A stretch of DNA of 64,000 nt from contig CAWEVL010000011.1 in the NCBI GenBank assembly GCA_963812525.1, positions 868,001-932,000 on the forward strand. Direction: 5' to 3'. Below the pieces are notes generated by a model that did no database searches, was not told the DNA's origin, and was given only the letters and a program-made list of their open reading frames with translations. Position 1 is the stretch's first letter. Each line of letters opens with the position of its first letter. This document shows positions 1 to 8,988 of the stretch, piece after piece. The DNA comes from Bog-756 sp963812525. GTDB lineage: Bacteria; Actinomycetota; Acidimicrobiia; Acidimicrobiales; RAAP-2. The translations under genes and the position numbers were made by a program.

Positions 1-1309
1 AGCGAGCAGCAGCTGATCACCGACGCCCTCGACCAGATCGAGCTGGCCGACCGGCTCGGCGTGCAGTACCTCTGGGAGGTCGAGCACCACTTCCTCGAGG
101 AGTACTCCCACTCCAGCGCGCCCGAGGTGTTCCTGGCCGCGGCCAGCCAGCGCACCCGGCGCATGCGCATCGGCCACGGTGTGGTCCAGACGGCGCCGCG
201 CTACAACCACCCGGCCCGCATCGCCGAGCGCATCGCCATGCTCGACCTGGTGTCCGACGGCCGGGTCGAGTTCGGCACCGGCGAGTCGTCCTCCGAGGCC
301 GAGCTGGGTGGGTTCGGCGTCGACCGCGACACCAAGCGGGAGGCGTGGCTGGAGGGCCTCGAGGTGGCCATCCGCTGCATGACCGAGACGCCGTTCGGCG
401 GCGTGGAGGGACGCTTCGTGTCGATGCCTCCCCGCAACGTCGTGCCCAAGCCCGTGCAGAAGCCGCACCCGCCGCTGTGGGTGGCCTGCAGCCGGCGCGA
501 CACCATCCTGCTGGCCGCCGAGAAGGGCATCGGGGCCCTCAGCTTCGCCTTCATCGAGCCCGAGGACGCCCGGCAGTGGGTCGACGACTACGAGGCGGTG
601 TTCCGCGACCGGTGCGTCCCGGTGGGTCTGTCGGTCAACCCGCAGGTGGCCTGCGTGACGCCGATGATGTGCGCCCGGCGCGAGGAGGACGCCCTGGCCC
701 GGGGACTGGAGGGAGCCAACTTCTTCGGCTACTCGCTGGCCCACTACTACGTGTTCGGCGACCACGTCCCGGCCTCCACCGACGTCTGGGAGGAGTTCCG
801 TCGCGCGCCGGGGCAAGATGGGCTACTCCCCCGAGGCCGCCCTGGCCAGCCGGCACCAGACCCTCGGGGCCAAGGCGGCGGCCGGCGACCAGACCGGGCT
901 GCGGGGGGCGATCGGCACCCCGCAGCAGCTGCGCGAGTTCCTTCGCCGCTACGAGGCCGCCGGGGTGGACCAGCTGATCTTCGTGATGCAGGCCGGTCAC
1001 AACCGGCACGAGGACATCATGGAGTCGATCGAGCTGTTCGGGACCGAGGTGCTCCCCGAGTTCGTCGAGCGGGACGAGGCGCAGAGCCGGGCCAAGGCGG
1101 CCAAGTGGGAGCCGCTCATCGACGCGGCCCTGGCCCGCCGCCACCGGGAGGACCCGGTCATGCCGCCCGAGTACGTGATGCGGGCCATCCCCAAGCAGAT
1201 GGTCGAGGCCATGGCCAGCGATCCGGCCCGGCAGTGGTTGGAGGACCTCGCCGACAAGCAGGCCGCCGGGGTACACGACGAGGAATTTCAACGCCTGATC
1301 GACGGGTAA
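1..1309 (+). CDS. LLM-class flavin-dependent oxidoreductase, 5' partial, frameshifted
   Basis: This is the 3' part of a luciferase-like monooxygenase family protein; its start lies before the window and the first base is already in frame. The TIM-barrel pattern is clear, with EVEHHF near the visible start, then RVEFGTG and a WVACS segment. Frame 1 is good to about base 806 (VWEEFRR) and homology resumes in frame 2 at GYSPEAA, base 821 onward, running to the TAA at 1307-1309. Removing one C from the gcgccgggg run near 808 restores the frame. Members of this family use FMN or F420; the substrate cannot be named. I infer a sequence or assembly indel rather than gene decay, because both halves are well conserved. 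Confidence 0.8.
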
Positions 1310-1355
1310 CCGGGGCGCACCGCCCGCCGATGTCCGCTCCGGCGGTCCGAAGAAT

Positions 1356-1361
1356 TACGCT
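1356..1361 (+). promoter_or_regulatory. -10 box (TACGCT) of a leaderless promoter
   Basis: TACGCT ends 6 bases before the GTG at 1368 and no ribosome binding site precedes that GTG. The spacing matches many other starts in this window, so transcription probably begins at or next to the start codon of the metallochaperone gene. Confidence 0.5.
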
Positions 1362-1367
1362 GTGGGG

Positions 1368-1643
1368 GTGACCTCGACCCCGCCGACCGCCCTCCCCGGG
1401 TCCGCCGACAGCCCCGGGGTCACCGGTGGAGCCACCGCCGAGTTGCGGGTCGAGGGGATGCACTGCGGGTCGTGCGTCGCCCTCATCGAGGAGGCCCTCC
1501 ACGAGCAGTCGGGCGTGACCACGGCCTCCGTCGACCTCGAGTCGGCCCGGGCGGTGGTGGCGTACGACCCGGCCCTGGTCGGTCCGGATCAGCTGTGTGC
1601 CGCCATCGCCGAGGCGGGCTACACCGCCGCCGCGGTCGGCTAG
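1368..1643 (+). CDS. heavy-metal-associated (HMA) domain metallochaperone
   Basis: A small protein of about 91 residues made of one HMA domain with the metal site GMHCGSC (CxxC), followed by the usual EEALHEQSGV and AVVAYDP segments. Such CopZ-like proteins bind Cu(I) through the two cysteines and pass it to a P1B ATPase. The gene lies 13 bases upstream of such an ATPase, which supports copper handling. An in-frame GTG also exists at 1362, but the TACGCT box favours 1368. The metal is inferred from the family and the neighbour. Confidence 0.8.
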   Translation: MTSTPPTALPGSADSPGVTGGATAELRVEGMHCGSCVALIEEALHEQSGVTTASVDLESARAVVAYDPALVGPDQLCAAIAEAGYTAAAVG

Positions 1644-1656
1644 GGGGACTCCGCCC

Positions 1657-4350
1657 ATGCCCACGGCCCCCGGAGCGGCCCCGCTGACGGTGGGGCCGGA
1701 CGACCTGGTGTTGGCCACCGCCGAGCTGGAGCTGGGTGGCATGCACTGCAGCGCCTGCGCCACCCGGATCCAGAAGACGCTGGGCCGCCTGCCTGCCGTG
1801 GCCAGCGCCTCCGTCAATCTGGCCACCACCCGGGCCTTCGTCTCCTACGACCCGGCCCGGCTGGACACCGACCTACTGTGCCGCGCCGTGTCCGAGGTGG
1901 GCTATACCGCAGCCCCGGTCGTCGACGACCAGTCCGGTCCCGGCCCGTCCGATCCCGACCACTGGCTCCTACGGGCCGCCATCTCGTGGCCCTTGGCCCT
2001 GGCCGCCCTGGTGGTGGCCCTGGCCGCGCCGGAGTCGGCCGCCGCCGGCTGGACGGTGCTGGTCCTGGCGGTGGCCGTCGAGTTCGCCGGTGGCTGGCCC
2101 TTCCTGCGGGACAGCGCCCGGCTCCTGCGCCACGGCGCCACCAGCATGGACACGCTGATCGCCCTGGGCACACTGTCGGCCCTGGCGGTCAGTGCCGTCG
2201 AGGCCATCGCCCTCGGTGGGCGCCACGTCCATCTCGGGGGGAGCGGCGCCTTCGCCGCCCGACTCCACGGGGTCATGGCCCCGCTGATCGTGGCCATCCT
2301 GGTGAGCGGGAGGGCCGTCGAGGCCCGGGCCCGGGCCCGGGCCGGCCGGGCCCTGCACTCCCTCCTCTCCTTGAGGCCTCCGGCCGCCCGCGTGGTGGCC
2401 GGCCCCGACGACGACACCGGCGAGCTGGTGGCTCCGGAGAGCGTCCCCGTGGGAGCCCTGGTCCGTGTGCGTGCCGGCGAGGCCCTTCCCCTCGACGGGA
2501 CGGTGGTGGCGGGGTGGTCTCCGGTCGACGAGTCCATGCTCACCGGCGAGCCCCTGCCGGTGGAACGGGGGCCCGGCGATCCGGTCACCGGTGGGACCCG
2601 GAACGGCGGAGGGGTCCTGGTGGTCCGGGTCGACTCCGTGGCCAGCGAATCGGTACTGGCCCGGTTGCAGCGCCTGGTGGACGACGCCCAGCGGGACAAG
2701 GCCCCACTCCAGCGCCTGGCCGACCGGATCAGCAGCGTGTTCGTGCCCGCCGTGCTGGTGGGGTCGGCGCTGACCTTCCTGGCCTGGTGGTTGGCGGTCG
2801 GCAACCCCGGCCAGGCTGTCCTGTCCGCCCTGGCCGTCCTGCTGGTGGCCTGCCCCTGCGCCATGGGCCTGGCCGCCCCGGTGGCCATGATGGTCGGGTG
2901 CGGTCGGGCTGCGGCCCTGGGCATCCTCATCCGCAACGGCGACGTCCTGGAGCGCCTGGCCAAGGTGGACGGGGTGGCATTCGACAAGACGGGCACCCTG
3001 ACCGAACGTCACGCCGTGGTGACCGCGGTCACCGCGGTCCCGGGCGTCACCACCGAGGACGTGCTGTTCCTGGCGGCGGCCGTGGAGGCCGAGAGCGAGC
3101 ATCCCATCGCCTCGGCCATCACCCTGGCCGCGTCCGACGGGACCAGGCCCCCGATCCCCGCCGTCGACGTGCACTCCATCCCCGGGGTCGGCGTGCTGGG
3201 CACCGTGGGTGCGCACTCGGTGCGGGTGGGACGCATGGTGCCCGAGGACCTTCCGGCGTCACTTCGGGCCGGCGTCATCGAGCGCTACGAACGGGGCGAG
3301 ACGGTGGTGATGGTGGAACGGGACGGGGCACCCCTGGGTGCCATCGCCGTGACCACGCCGCTCCGGCCCGAGGCCGGGACGGCCGTCGGGCGGCTGCACG
3401 CCATGGGCCTTCGGTCGGCCATCCTCAGCGGCGACAGCGAACCGGCCGTGCGGACCGTGGCCGGCGCCCTGGACATCGGGGATGCCCGCGGCGGGTTGAG
3501 CCCGGACGGGAAATTGGCCGCCCTGGCCGAGATGCGCACCGCGTCCCGTCGCATCATGATGGTCGGCGACGGGGTCAACGACGCCCCGGCCCTGGCCGCC
3601 GCCGAGGTCGGCTGCGCCATCGGCAGCGGATCCGAGGCCGCGCTGGCCAACAGCGACGTGGCCCTCCTCGGCAACGACCTCGAGGGCGTCCCCGCCGCCA
3701 TCGGCGTCGCCGGATCGACCTACGCCATCATCGTGCAGAACTTCGGGTGGGCCATGGGCTACAACCTCGCCGCGCTGCCCCTGGCCGCCTTCGGACTGCT
3801 GGACCCGCTGGTGGCCGCCGTCGCCATGGGGCTGTCCAGCATCATCGTGGTCCTCAACAGCCTCCGGCTGACCCGGGTGGGCCGATCCGGGCTCTCCGGG
3901 GTCCGACCGCCGCGGGTCCTCCGGGGCCGGCGGGGCGTGGCGGCGTCGGTGGTCCTCCCCATCGTCCTGTTCGCCGGCCTGACCGGGGTCAGCCAGCTCG
4001 TCTCGCCGGCCCGCGGCCAGTCCCTGCTGCCCGATCTCCCGTCCATCGCCACCCGGGCCCTGCCCCAGGGCGGGTCGGTCGAGACCTACATCGAGCCAGG
4101 ACGGCCCGGGGTCAACCAGTTCCATCTCGTCTTCTCGGGGAGCCCCTCGGTGGTGGCCACCGTCCATCCGGTCGTCACCGCCGCCCCCGACGGCGGCACC
4201 CCCCGCCTGCTCCGCCAGCTGACGGTGAGTCCCGGTCACTTCAGCGAGGTGGCGGTCCTCACCCCCGGGCCCTGGCGGTTCGCCGTGACCACCCCCTACG
4301 GCACCGGCACGGTCTCGTTCACCGTGACCGTCACGGTCCCCCAGGGATAG
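1657..4350 (+). CDS. copA: copper-type P1B heavy-metal-translocating ATPase with extra C-terminal domain
   Basis: An 897-residue P1B ATPase. An N-terminal HMA domain carries GMHCSAC (Cys about 31 and 34). The ion-channel motif is CPC (399-401), the actuator loop TGEP (296-299), the phosphorylation site DKTGT (Asp 443) and the hinge GDGVND (637-642), so all catalytic elements are present. CPC with an HMA domain points to Cu(I)/Ag(I) export across the cytoplasmic membrane. After the last normal membrane helices there is another hydrophobic segment (about 760-785) and a further 100 residues with a PGVNQFHLVF motif and beta-rich ending, which typical CopA proteins lack. ATG 1657 is chosen because GGGGGA lies just upstream; the longer ORF from 1597 adds a low-complexity leader. 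It is probably co-transcribed with the metallochaperone. Confidence 0.88.
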   Translation: MPTAPGAAPLTVGPDDLVLATAELELGGMHCSACATRIQKTLGRLPAVASASVNLATTRAFVSYDPARLDTDLLCRAVSEVGYTAAPVVDDQSGPGPSDPDHWLLRAAISWPLALAALVVALAAPESAAAGWTVLVLAVAVEFAGGWPFLRDSARLLRHGATSMDTLIALGTLSALAVSAVEAIALGGRHVHLGGSGAFAARLHGVMAPLIVAILVSGRAVEARARARAGRALHSLLSLRPPAARVVAGPDDDTGELVAPESVPVGALVRVRAGEALPLDGTVVAGWSPVDESMLTGEPLPVERGPGDPVTGGTRNGGGVLVVRVDSVASESVLARLQRLVDDAQRDKAPLQRLADRISSVFVPAVLVGSALTFLAWWLAVGNPGQAVLSALAVLLVACPCAMGLAAPVAMMVGCGRAAALGILIRNGDVLERLAKVDGVAFDKTGTLTERHAVVTAVTAVPGVTTEDVLFLAAAVEAESEHPIASAITLAASDGTRPPIPAVDVHSIPGVGVLGTVGAHSVRVGRMVPEDLPASLRAGVIERYERGETVVMVERDGAPLGAIAVTTPLRPEAGTAVGRLHAMGLRSAILSGDSEPAVRTVAGALDIGDARGGLSPDGKLAALAEMRTASRRIMMVGDGVNDAPALAAAEVGCAIGSGSEAALANSDVALLGNDLEGVPAAIGVAGSTYAIIVQNFGWAMGYNLAALPLAAFGLLDPLVAAVAMGLSSIIVVLNSLRLTRVGRSGLSGVRPPRVLRGRRGVAASVVLPIVLFAGLTGVSQLVSPARGQSLLPDLPSIATRALPQGGSVETYIEPGRPGVNQFHLVFSGSPSVVATVHPVVTAAPDGGTPRLLRQLTVSPGHFSEVAVLTPGPWRFAVTTPYGTGTVSFTVTVTVPQG

Positions 4351-4490
4351 CCGGACCGGAGGCTCTCGACCAGGCGGCCACGCTGCGTGACTGAGGCCAC
4401 ACGTGACGTGAGCTTTCGACCCACCCGGGTGCGGGGTCCCGGCACCCGATCAATTGACAGTGATGCCGACATGAGGCACCCCGGCGCCGA

Positions 4491-4496
4491 TAGGCT
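4491..4496 (+). promoter_or_regulatory. -10 box (TAGGCT) of a leaderless promoter
   Basis: TAGGCT ends 6 bases before ATG 4503 and no Shine-Dalgarno sequence is visible. It gives the PHM-like gene its own probable leaderless start. Confidence 0.5.
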
Positions 4497-4502
4497 CACC
4501 GC

Positions 4503-5624
4503 ATGTCAACTCGGGGGATTCGCCTGACCTTGGTAGGAGTGCTGGCTGCGGCGGCCGTGGCCACCGGAGCGATCGGATCCAGCGCCGGCGCGTCCACTCC
4601 CAAGGTCACCACCATCAGCATGCAGGGCAATGCCTACACCCCACACGCGCCGTCGGGCGGTACCGACGACTACCACTGCACGCTGGTCAATCCGCACGTC
4701 ACGCAGAACTCGTTCATCGTCTCCAGCCAGTTCTACCCGAACAGCGTCGAGGTCCATCACGCCATCCTCTTCCTGGTCCCTCCGAGCGAGGTGCCGGCGG
4801 CCAATGCCGCCAACCCGGGTGGCAAGGGCTGGACCTGCTTCGGCGAGACCGCCCTGCCCGGCACCGGCCTCGCCCAGATCTCCCAGACCCCATGGCTGAC
4901 CGCCTGGGCCCCCGGACACGGTGAGGACATCGTGCCGAAGGGAACGGGGGTCAAGCTGCCGGCCGGGAGCATGGTCATCATGCAGATCCACTACAACCTC
5001 CTCCGGGGAGACAAGCCGGTGAGCGCCAGACTCACGCTGCACACGGTGCCCGCCGCCACGCCGTTGAAGCCGCTCGCCCTGGAACTGATGCCGGCTCCGC
5101 CGGACGTCCCGTGCCCCGCCGGCGTCACCGGACCACTGTGCGACCGGGCCGCCTCCCTGGTCGATCTGGGACAGCGCTTCGGGGCGGCCCAGGTGGGATT
5201 CGTCGATTTCCTCGAGCGCTTCTGCGGACGCTCGATGACGGATCCGCCGGCCGGTGACACCACCTCGTGTTCCTGGCCGGTGGACGGAGGCCGTGAGATC
5301 GTTCGCCTCGGCGTCCACATGCATCTGCTCGGTCGGGGCATGAAGATCGTCCTCGACCCGGGTACGCCCGGGGCCAGGACGCTGCTCGACGTGACCAACT
5401 ACAACTTCGACTACCAGCGGTCCTACACGTTGAAGACGCCGGTGCTCACCCACCCGGGGGACACCATCGGTGTCACCTGTACCTACGACCCGACACTGCG
5501 ACAGGAACTCCCCCAGCTGCGGAAGCTCCCACCGCGCTTCGTGACCTGGGGGGATGGATCCTCGGACGAGATGTGCCTGGGCTCGGTGCAGACCATCTCG
5601 GCCACGGGCAAGGCGGTGTACTGA
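4503..5624 (+). CDS. secreted PHM/DBH-like copper type II monooxygenase
   Basis: A 373-residue protein with an N-terminal signal peptide (hydrophobic residues about 8-30, ASA-type cleavage region). It resembles the catalytic core of peptidylglycine alpha-hydroxylating and dopamine beta-monooxygenases. Copper ligands of both sites can be matched: HH at 85-86 (VEVHHAIL) and H163 (QIHYN) for one copper, and H272 and H274 (GVHMHLLG) and M357 (SDEMCLG) for the other. These enzymes hydroxylate C-H bonds using two copper ions, O2 and ascorbate; the bacterial substrate is unknown. It should act outside the membrane, where the neighbouring ATPase would deliver copper. That link is inferred from adjacency only. 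The gene converges with the lipoprotein gene downstream, separated by 9 bases. Confidence 0.8.
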   Translation: MSTRGIRLTLVGVLAAAAVATGAIGSSAGASTPKVTTISMQGNAYTPHAPSGGTDDYHCTLVNPHVTQNSFIVSSQFYPNSVEVHHAILFLVPPSEVPAANAANPGGKGWTCFGETALPGTGLAQISQTPWLTAWAPGHGEDIVPKGTGVKLPAGSMVIMQIHYNLLRGDKPVSARLTLHTVPAATPLKPLALELMPAPPDVPCPAGVTGPLCDRAASLVDLGQRFGAAQVGFVDFLERFCGRSMTDPPAGDTTSCSWPVDGGREIVRLGVHMHLLGRGMKIVLDPGTPGARTLLDVTNYNFDYQRSYTLKTPVLTHPGDTIGVTCTYDPTLRQELPQLRKLPPRFVTWGDGSSDEMCLGSVQTISATGKAVY

Positions 5625-5633
5625 CCCTCCGCC

Positions 5634-6164
5634 TCAGTCCCCGGACCAGCAGCCCAGGATCACGTCACCCACGGTGACGGCCACGTCCCCCGAGCTCGTC
5701 GGCGGGACGCCGAACTGGGGCGGGAGGGCGGAGGAGTCCACCAGCAGGACCTTCCAGTCCTTGCGCACCACCACGGACCCGTCGGTGGTCTGGAACGCCC
5801 CCTGGCCCAGGCCGGGGAGGTGGCGCGACTTCCCGAGCGTGGCGGCCAGCGAGTTGAAGTACTGCTTCGTCTGGGCCCAGCTGGACAGCTCCTTGACCGA
5901 GACCTCCATCGAGCCGGAGGGGTAGCCGTACCGGCAGGCGTAGCGGTGATCGATCCAGGTCGGCTTGGACACCGTGGCCCGCTCCCCCAGCGCCGAGTCG
6001 ATCTCGCTCGCCGCCTCGTGTGCGCAGACCATGACCGAGATTGGGGACGGGGTCGTCCCGGCCGGCTGCGGGGCGCGGGTGGTCGGAGTGGTGGCGGCTC
6101 CACTGGAGCACCCGGCTCCGAGCAGCCCAACCAACGCCAGTAGCACCGCTCTCCGTCCACGCAC
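5634..6164 (-). CDS. putative lipoprotein, function unknown
   Basis: About 176 residues. GTG 6164 is preferred because TACTCT (6171-6176) lies 6 bases upstream, the leaderless pattern, and because it yields a compact lipoprotein signal peptide: RGRR, a hydrophobic stretch and the lipobox LLGAGC. The mature part starts with a Ser/Thr/Pro-rich linker, followed by a globular region with two cysteines (VCAHEA and YACRYGY) that could form a disulfide. It is predicted to be anchored to the outer face of the membrane. I do not recognise a catalytic family. A longer version from GTG 6185 is possible but less likely. Confidence 0.65.
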   Translation of the reverse strand: MRGRRAVLLALVGLLGAGCSSGAATTPTTRAPQPAGTTPSPISVMVCAHEAASEIDSALGERATVSKPTWIDHRYACRYGYPSGSMEVSVKELSSWAQTKQYFNSLAATLGKSRHLPGLGQGAFQTTDGSVVVRKDWKVLLVDSSALPPQFGVPPTSSGDVAVTVGDVILGCWSGD

Positions 6165-6170
6165 AGGGTG

Positions 6171-6176
6171 AGAGTA
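6171..6176 (-). promoter_or_regulatory. -10 box (TACTCT) for the lipoprotein gene
   Basis: Read on the minus strand, TACTCT lies 6 bases upstream of GTG 6164. It decides the start in favour of 6164 over 6185. Confidence 0.45.
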
Positions 6177-6200
6177 CCAGTGCACGCGCGTCGGTCCTGG

Positions 6201-7502
6201 TCAGGCGATCGCCTGCTCCTCCGCCGGCAGAAGGATGGCCACCAGCTCCACGTGCTCGGTCATGGGGAAGAGGTCGAGGCCGTCCAACTGGCCCACCGTC
6301 CATCCCGCGTCGAGGGCCACCCGCAGGTCCCGGGCGAACGAGGCCGGGTCACAGGAGACGTAGGCCACCCGCCGGGGGGAGGGATCGAGGGTCACCAGCG
6401 CCTCCATCACCGCCCGGCCGGCCCCCTGGCGCGCCGGATCCAGCACCACCAGGTCCGGCCGCCCCAAGCCGTCGGCCACCAGCCACGGGTCGACCTCCGA
6501 CCGGACCACCGATACCTGGTGCAGGTCGGCGGCGTTGCGCACGGCGTCGGCACAGGCCCGGCCGCTGCGCTCGACGGCCACCACCGAACCCCTCGGACCC
6601 ACCGCCCGGGCCAGAGGCACCGTGAACAGCCCGGCACCGGCATAGAGATCGGCCACCCGCTCCCCCGGGCGGGGGGCCAGGCCGTCGAGCACCCGCCTGG
6701 TCAACACGGCCGCGGCGCCGGGATGGACCTGCCAGAACACGCCGGTGCTCACGCTGAAAGTTTCCCCACCCACCAGGAACTGGACCCGGTCGGGTCGCCG
6801 GCGGGTGCGGCCGTTGACCACCAACCCGGCCTGGACCGCAGGGGGATCCACCAGGGTGCGTCGGCCCGTCTCCACGGCCACCACCGGTGTCCGCCCCCCG
6901 GGCGCGGCGGTCACCTCGACGTGGTGGGCGCCCTCCCAACCGGCCTCGCCGACCCCCACCCCGTCGACCGCCGCGCTCGCCAGCGGGCAGTGCGCCACCG
7001 GCTCGATCTCGTGGGAGCGGTGACGGTGGAGCCCGACCTGGCCGGCCCGGTCCACGGCGAACCGCACCCGGGTCCGCCACCCCAAGCCCTCGGGCGACCC
7101 CGGCACCTCCTCCACGGTCACGCCCCGGTCGATGCCGGCCAAGCGACGGAGCTGCTCGGAAACCAGGGACTCCTTCAGGGTCCGCTGGGCCGGGACGGCC
7201 ACATGCTGGAAGTCGCACCCGCCGCACCGTCCGGGACCGGCCAGCGGACACGGGGCGGGCACCCGGTCGGCCGACGGCTCGAGCACCTCGACGGCGTCGG
7301 CCCGGAGGAACGAGGTGGTCTCCGAGGTCACCTGCACGACCACCCGCTCGCCGGGCAGGCTGTGGCGGACGAACACCACCCGGCCGTCCCCGGCCCGGGC
7401 CACGCACCCACCCCCGGCGGCGATGGCCCCGGTGGTGAGTTCCATCCTCACCGGCGGAGTGGAGTCGGACCCGGGGGACGAGACGTTCGGGGGAGCCTCC
7501 AT
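6201..7502 (-). CDS. TrmA/RlmC/RlmD-family RNA (uracil-5-)-methyltransferase
   Basis: About 433 residues. An N-terminal TRAM-like beta-barrel begins near MELTTGAIA. A four-cysteine iron-sulfur signature follows at about 85-97 (CPLAGPGRCGGCDF) plus a later Cys in VAHCPLA. The C-terminal Rossmann methyltransferase has the SAM loop DLYAGAG, the motif LDPARQGAG and the catalytic-cysteine segment YVSCDPASF. The family methylates C5 of specific uridines in tRNA or 23S rRNA using a Cys nucleophile and SAM; which RNA is modified cannot be read from sequence alone. ATG 7502 is chosen because TAAGAC (7510-7515) lies 7 bases upstream; the ORF extends to GTG 7523. It is divergent from the nitroreductase. 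Confidence 0.85.
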   Translation of the reverse strand: MEAPPNVSSPGSDSTPPVRMELTTGAIAAGGGCVARAGDGRVVFVRHSLPGERVVVQVTSETTSFLRADAVEVLEPSADRVPAPCPLAGPGRCGGCDFQHVAVPAQRTLKESLVSEQLRRLAGIDRGVTVEEVPGSPEGLGWRTRVRFAVDRAGQVGLHRHRSHEIEPVAHCPLASAAVDGVGVGEAGWEGAHHVEVTAAPGGRTPVVAVETGRRTLVDPPAVQAGLVVNGRTRRRPDRVQFLVGGETFSVSTGVFWQVHPGAAAVLTRRVLDGLAPRPGERVADLYAGAGLFTVPLARAVGPRGSVVAVERSGRACADAVRNAADLHQVSVVRSEVDPWLVADGLGRPDLVVLDPARQGAGRAVMEALVTLDPSPRRVAYVSCDPASFARDLRVALDAGWTVGQLDGLDLFPMTEHVELVAILLPAEEQAIA

Positions 7503-7666
7503 GGTCCCGGTCTTAGCACCCACCGATGGATCCCCGGCCGCAAGGCCGCCCCATCGCTCCCGCGGCGGTGCCGCTCCTCGTCGCTCCCGCGGCGATGCCG
7601 CTCCTCGGCACTACGGTGAGCGGGCCAGCCCGGTCCGGCACCGGGCCCGTCCCAGGGGAGGCATCC

Positions 7667-8329
7667 GTGGACATCGACGAAGCGCTGTACACCACCCGGG
7701 CCATGCGCCGGGTACGACCAGATCCGGTCCCCCTCGAGATCCAGGCCAAGATCCTCGACGCCGCCATCCGGGCCCCGACAGGCGGCAACAGCCAGAGCTG
7801 GCGGTTCCTCCTGGTGGACGACCCTCTGGTCATCGGCCGGATCGCCCCCCTCTACCGAGACTCCACCCAACAGCTGTGGGCCACCGTCTACGCCGATCGG
7901 GTGGCGGCCGCGTCGGCCGATCCCGAAGCCGAGTCGAGTATCGAGTTCGGGAAGCTCCAGCGATCGGCCCAGTGGCTGGCCGACCACTTCGACGTCGTCC
8001 CCCTGTACCTCTTCGGCTTCGTGCAGGCCGATCCGACCGGTGGGTCGATCTTCCCGGCGGTGTGGAGCGCCCAGCTGGCCGCCCGGGCCGAGGGTGTGGG
8101 CAGCGCGCTCACGGTGATGATGGGCTTCTTCCATCCTGCCGAGGTCTTCGAGATCCTCGGCGTCCCGTCCGACGAGCAGTGGGTCATGGCCTGCTGTGTG
8201 AGCTTCGGCTACCCCACCGGGACCTGGGGCGTGGCCCCCCGACGGCCGGTCCACGAGGTCTCCTATCGCAACCGGTGGGGTGCACCGGTGGGCTTCACCG
8301 TCGACCGGCCACTCTGGGGGCCGGGCTAA
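7667..8329 (+). CDS. nitroreductase-family FMN oxidoreductase
   Basis: A 220-residue protein. RAMRRVRPDPV and the IRAPTGGNSQSWRFLLV motif are the classic FMN-binding start of nitroreductases; SFGYPTGTWG near the C-terminus is the matching end. Members reduce nitroaromatics, quinones or flavins with NAD(P)H; the substrate is unknown. GTG 7667 is chosen over the upstream ATG of the longer ORF because AGGGGAGG ends 5 bases before it and the protein then begins at the conserved domain. TACGGT (7612-7617) upstream could be its -10 box, giving a normal leader of about 45 bases. Confidence 0.8.
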   Translation: MDIDEALYTTRAMRRVRPDPVPLEIQAKILDAAIRAPTGGNSQSWRFLLVDDPLVIGRIAPLYRDSTQQLWATVYADRVAAASADPEAESSIEFGKLQRSAQWLADHFDVVPLYLFGFVQADPTGGSIFPAVWSAQLAARAEGVGSALTVMMGFFHPAEVFEILGVPSDEQWVMACCVSFGYPTGTWGVAPRRPVHEVSYRNRWGAPVGFTVDRPLWGPG

Positions 8330-8375
8330 TCTGTACCGATTCACCGGTGAGGCCACGGGATGGCCGGCGCCGCCC

Positions 8376-8436
8376 GCGGGTGTAGCTCAATGGTAGAGCT
8401 GCAGGTTTCCAACCTGCTGACGAGGGTTCGATTCCC
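8376..8436 (+). tRNA. tRNA-Gly(TCC), 5' part of an interrupted gene
   Basis: These 61 bases hold the 5' acceptor strand GCGGGTG, the D arm GCTC/GAGC, the anticodon arm GCAGG/CCTGC with loop TTTCCAA (anticodon TCC at 8408-8410), a 4-base variable loop and the T arm up to GAGGG-TTCGATT-CCC. The bases that follow do not complete the T stem or acceptor stem. The missing ten bases are found at 9019-9028, beyond an IS remnant. Joined, they give a standard 71-base cloverleaf with a fully paired acceptor stem. As it stands, this copy should not give a working tRNA. Confidence 0.8.
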
Positions 8437-8935
8437 ACACCCTCGAGTGGTCGTCGATGATGTTGAGGACCTCGAACACCTGGCCGTTGGGCAGCGGCAC
8501 GTGGGTCATGTCGGCCTGCCAGCGCTCGTTGGGCAGATCGGCCTCGAAACGGGTGTAGGAGCTCGTGGGCCGCTTGTTCGGCTGGGGGGTGACGAAGCCC
8601 CGGGCCCGGAGCACCCGCCAGATGGTGGGGACCGAGGGCGCCTGGCGGTGTCGCTGGCTCAGGTGGAAGTGGATGGTGGCCGCCCCGGCGTCGAAGCCGG
8701 CATCGGTCAGCTCCTTTCGCAGGACCACGATCTCGTCCTCGTAGAGATCGGCGATCCGAGACGGCGAGGACTTGGGACGCCGGCTCCGGGGCTCGAGCCC
8801 TGCGGGACCCTCCAGTCGGTAGCGGCGGAGCAACTTGAAGAGCCAGCTCGGATTCACGTCATGGGTCCGGGCCAGCTCTTTGATCGGTTTGCCGGTTCGC
8901 AGGTGCATCTCGACGAGAAACCGGCCCATGTCCAC
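8437..8935 (-). pseudogene. IS481-family transposase, C-terminally truncated
   Basis: From GTG 8935 about 165 residues match an IS481-type transposase: an N-terminal helix-turn-helix (IKELARTHDVNPSWLFKLL), a second winged helix (PSVPTIWRVLRARG) and the start of the integrase core with the first two acidic residues (WQADMTH and NIIDDHSR). Translation then runs directly into reverse tRNA sequence, so the last acidic residue of the DDE triad and the whole C-terminus are absent. It cannot be an active transposase. The ORF formally stays open to 8387 only because the antisense tRNA has no stop in that frame. Confidence 0.8.
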
Positions 8936-8953
8936 AAGAGACCCTCCTCAGTA

Positions 8954-8972
8954 GCGGTCTCCTATGTCTTGA
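8954..8972. repeat. subterminal IS repeat, copy 1
   Basis: The 19 bases GCGGTCTCCTATGTCTTGA recur at 8989-9007 with two mismatches. They lie between the transposase start and the IS end and may be transposase binding sites. Confidence 0.5.
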
Positions 8973-8988
8973 CACATCCCCGTGAGGG

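Noticed and set aside
4454..4459. TTGACA as a -35 box for the PHM-like gene
   Set aside because: It is 31 bases from the TAGGCT box, too far for a standard promoter.
8376..8446. An intact tRNA-Gly ending at CACCCTC right after the T arm
   Set aside because: That acceptor strand leaves a C-T mismatch and a T stem one base short. The true partner CACCCGC is found at 9021-9027 and pairs perfectly.
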